Origin: Leptothoe spongobia TAU-MAC 1115
Lineage (GTDB): Bacteria; Cyanobacteriota; Cyanobacteriia; Phormidesmidales; Phormidesmidaceae
Length of the DNA stretch: 64,000 bases
Direction of reading: 5' to 3'
Assembly: GCF_018739885.1 (NCBI RefSeq)
Contig: NZ_JADOES010000020.1
Location: forward strand, 1 to 64,000
This document shows positions 63,565-64,000 of the stretch, one piece after another (the stretch's first letter is position 1; each line of letters begins with the position of its first letter). The notes below the pieces were generated by a model. That model made no database searches. It was not told where the DNA came from and worked only from the letters and a program-made list of their open reading frames with translations. A program made the position numbers and the translations under genes.

Positions 63565-64000
63565 TCACGATTGGAACAAACGCTCCAGGGTTTGTTTTAC
63601 CTCCATATCAGATGCTTTTTTCATCACCCAAAAGGTGGTCTCCCAGGAAAAGAAGGAGACACCGCCGTAGCCCGCCTGTTGCACAGCGGCAATCTCATCT
63701 ATGGTCCGGTTAAAATCTTTGGCCGCTGTTAGGGGGCCGGTATAGAGGCCAATGGCAATGGGCACCTGGGTGCGGAGGTTATGAAAACCGCTGTTGTAAA
63801 GGTCCTGTTCAAAAACATTGAGGTCATCGCGATAGAGCTGGACTAACACTTCATCGACAATGCCTAGATTTACCCAGTTAAGCCAATCCTGGAGATATTT
63901 ACGATAGGCAAATCCGGGCGGGTTGGGCGAAACTGAAATGATCGCCTCGGGCCGTACATCTTTGACCGCTTGGGTAATGTCAGTTAATAGTGTGGTAATG
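63565..64000 (-). CDS. Family 10-like glycosyl hydrolase (GHL10), C-terminal part
   Basis: The frame is open from the stop at 63565 to the right edge, so the N-terminus lies outside the window. Readable segments ISVSPNPPGFAYRKYLQDWL, VDEVLVQLYRDDLNVFEQDL, VPIAIGLYTGP and AGYGGVSFFSWETTFWV match the end of GHL10/DUF187 TIM-barrel proteins, which cyanobacteria carry in several copies and which are thought to act on polysaccharide. The substrate is unknown. It is the upstream neighbour of the lipoprotein gene. Confidence 0.78.
   Translation of the reverse strand, partial: ITTLLTDITQAVKDVRPEAIISVSPNPPGFAYRKYLQDWLNWVNLGIVDEVLVQLYRDDLNVFEQDLYNSGFHNLRTQVPIAIGLYTGPLTAAKDFNRTIDEIAAVQQAGYGGVSFFSWETTFWVMKKASDMEVKQTLERLFQS

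Overview
The window looks like the chromosome of a cyanobacterium, probably a filamentous or otherwise large-genome one. The evidence is about 19 copies of the HIP1 octamer GCGATCGC, large WD40/STAND proteins, pentapeptide-repeat proteins, a transaldolase carrying EF-hands, a phosphoketolase-acetate kinase pair, a GlcF-type glycolate oxidase subunit, a DesC-type desaturase, a cyanobacterial small zinc-ribbon protein and PEP-CTERM proteins. No rRNA, tRNA or CRISPR array was found.

Layout. 0-4.5 kb: an integron-type integrase and an AAA-like/WD40 protein. 4.6-11.2 kb: small redox and detoxification genes (LLM monooxygenase, enoyl-CoA hydratase-like, zinc-less MDR dehydrogenase with divergent LysR, YHS protein, PNPOx-like flavoprotein, a collapsed VOC pseudogene, TetR). 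11.3-13.7 kb: a secreted subtilase/RTX protein. 13.9-22 kb: central carbon block with D-lactate dehydrogenase divergent from phosphoketolase-acetate kinase-transaldolase, and a convergent glycogen-debranching enzyme; together they suggest fermentative or phosphoketolase routing of stored glucose. 22-29.2 kb: mobile palindromic elements, a GH6 cellulase, a PEP-CTERM protein, two glycan-related genes, and the scar of a chemotaxis operon in which a PATAN-like 5' end is fused out of frame to the 3' end of a hybrid cheA.

29.3-37.2 kb: a three-gene minus-strand set (SIR2-like protein, nSTAND1-WD40 protein, NACHT-pentapeptide protein) with the architecture of an NTP-dependent conflict or antiphage system. 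37.2-53.6 kb: mostly ordinary genes (haem peroxidase, FAD monooxygenase, pentapeptide protein, CHAD, SPFH, desaturase, glcF, a hybrid kinase with an ethylene-receptor-like sensor lacking two copper ligands, DCC protein, threonine aldolase, HIT-like protein, Uma2).

53.7-60.2 kb: a second accessory island with a MNT antitoxin lacking its HEPN partner, a DUF2283-like gene with two compensating frameshifts, and a three-gene plus-strand set (radical SAM enzyme, small DUF6375-like protein, 1356-residue nuclease-NTPase) ending in a strong terminator. This trio is my best candidate for an undescribed system. 60.2-64 kb: a PEP-CTERM remnant, a secreted YHS protein with 16 [ND]PC repeats, a beta-propeller lipoprotein and a partial glycoside hydrolase-like gene running off the right edge.

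Family names come from motif recognition by eye; no database search was possible.
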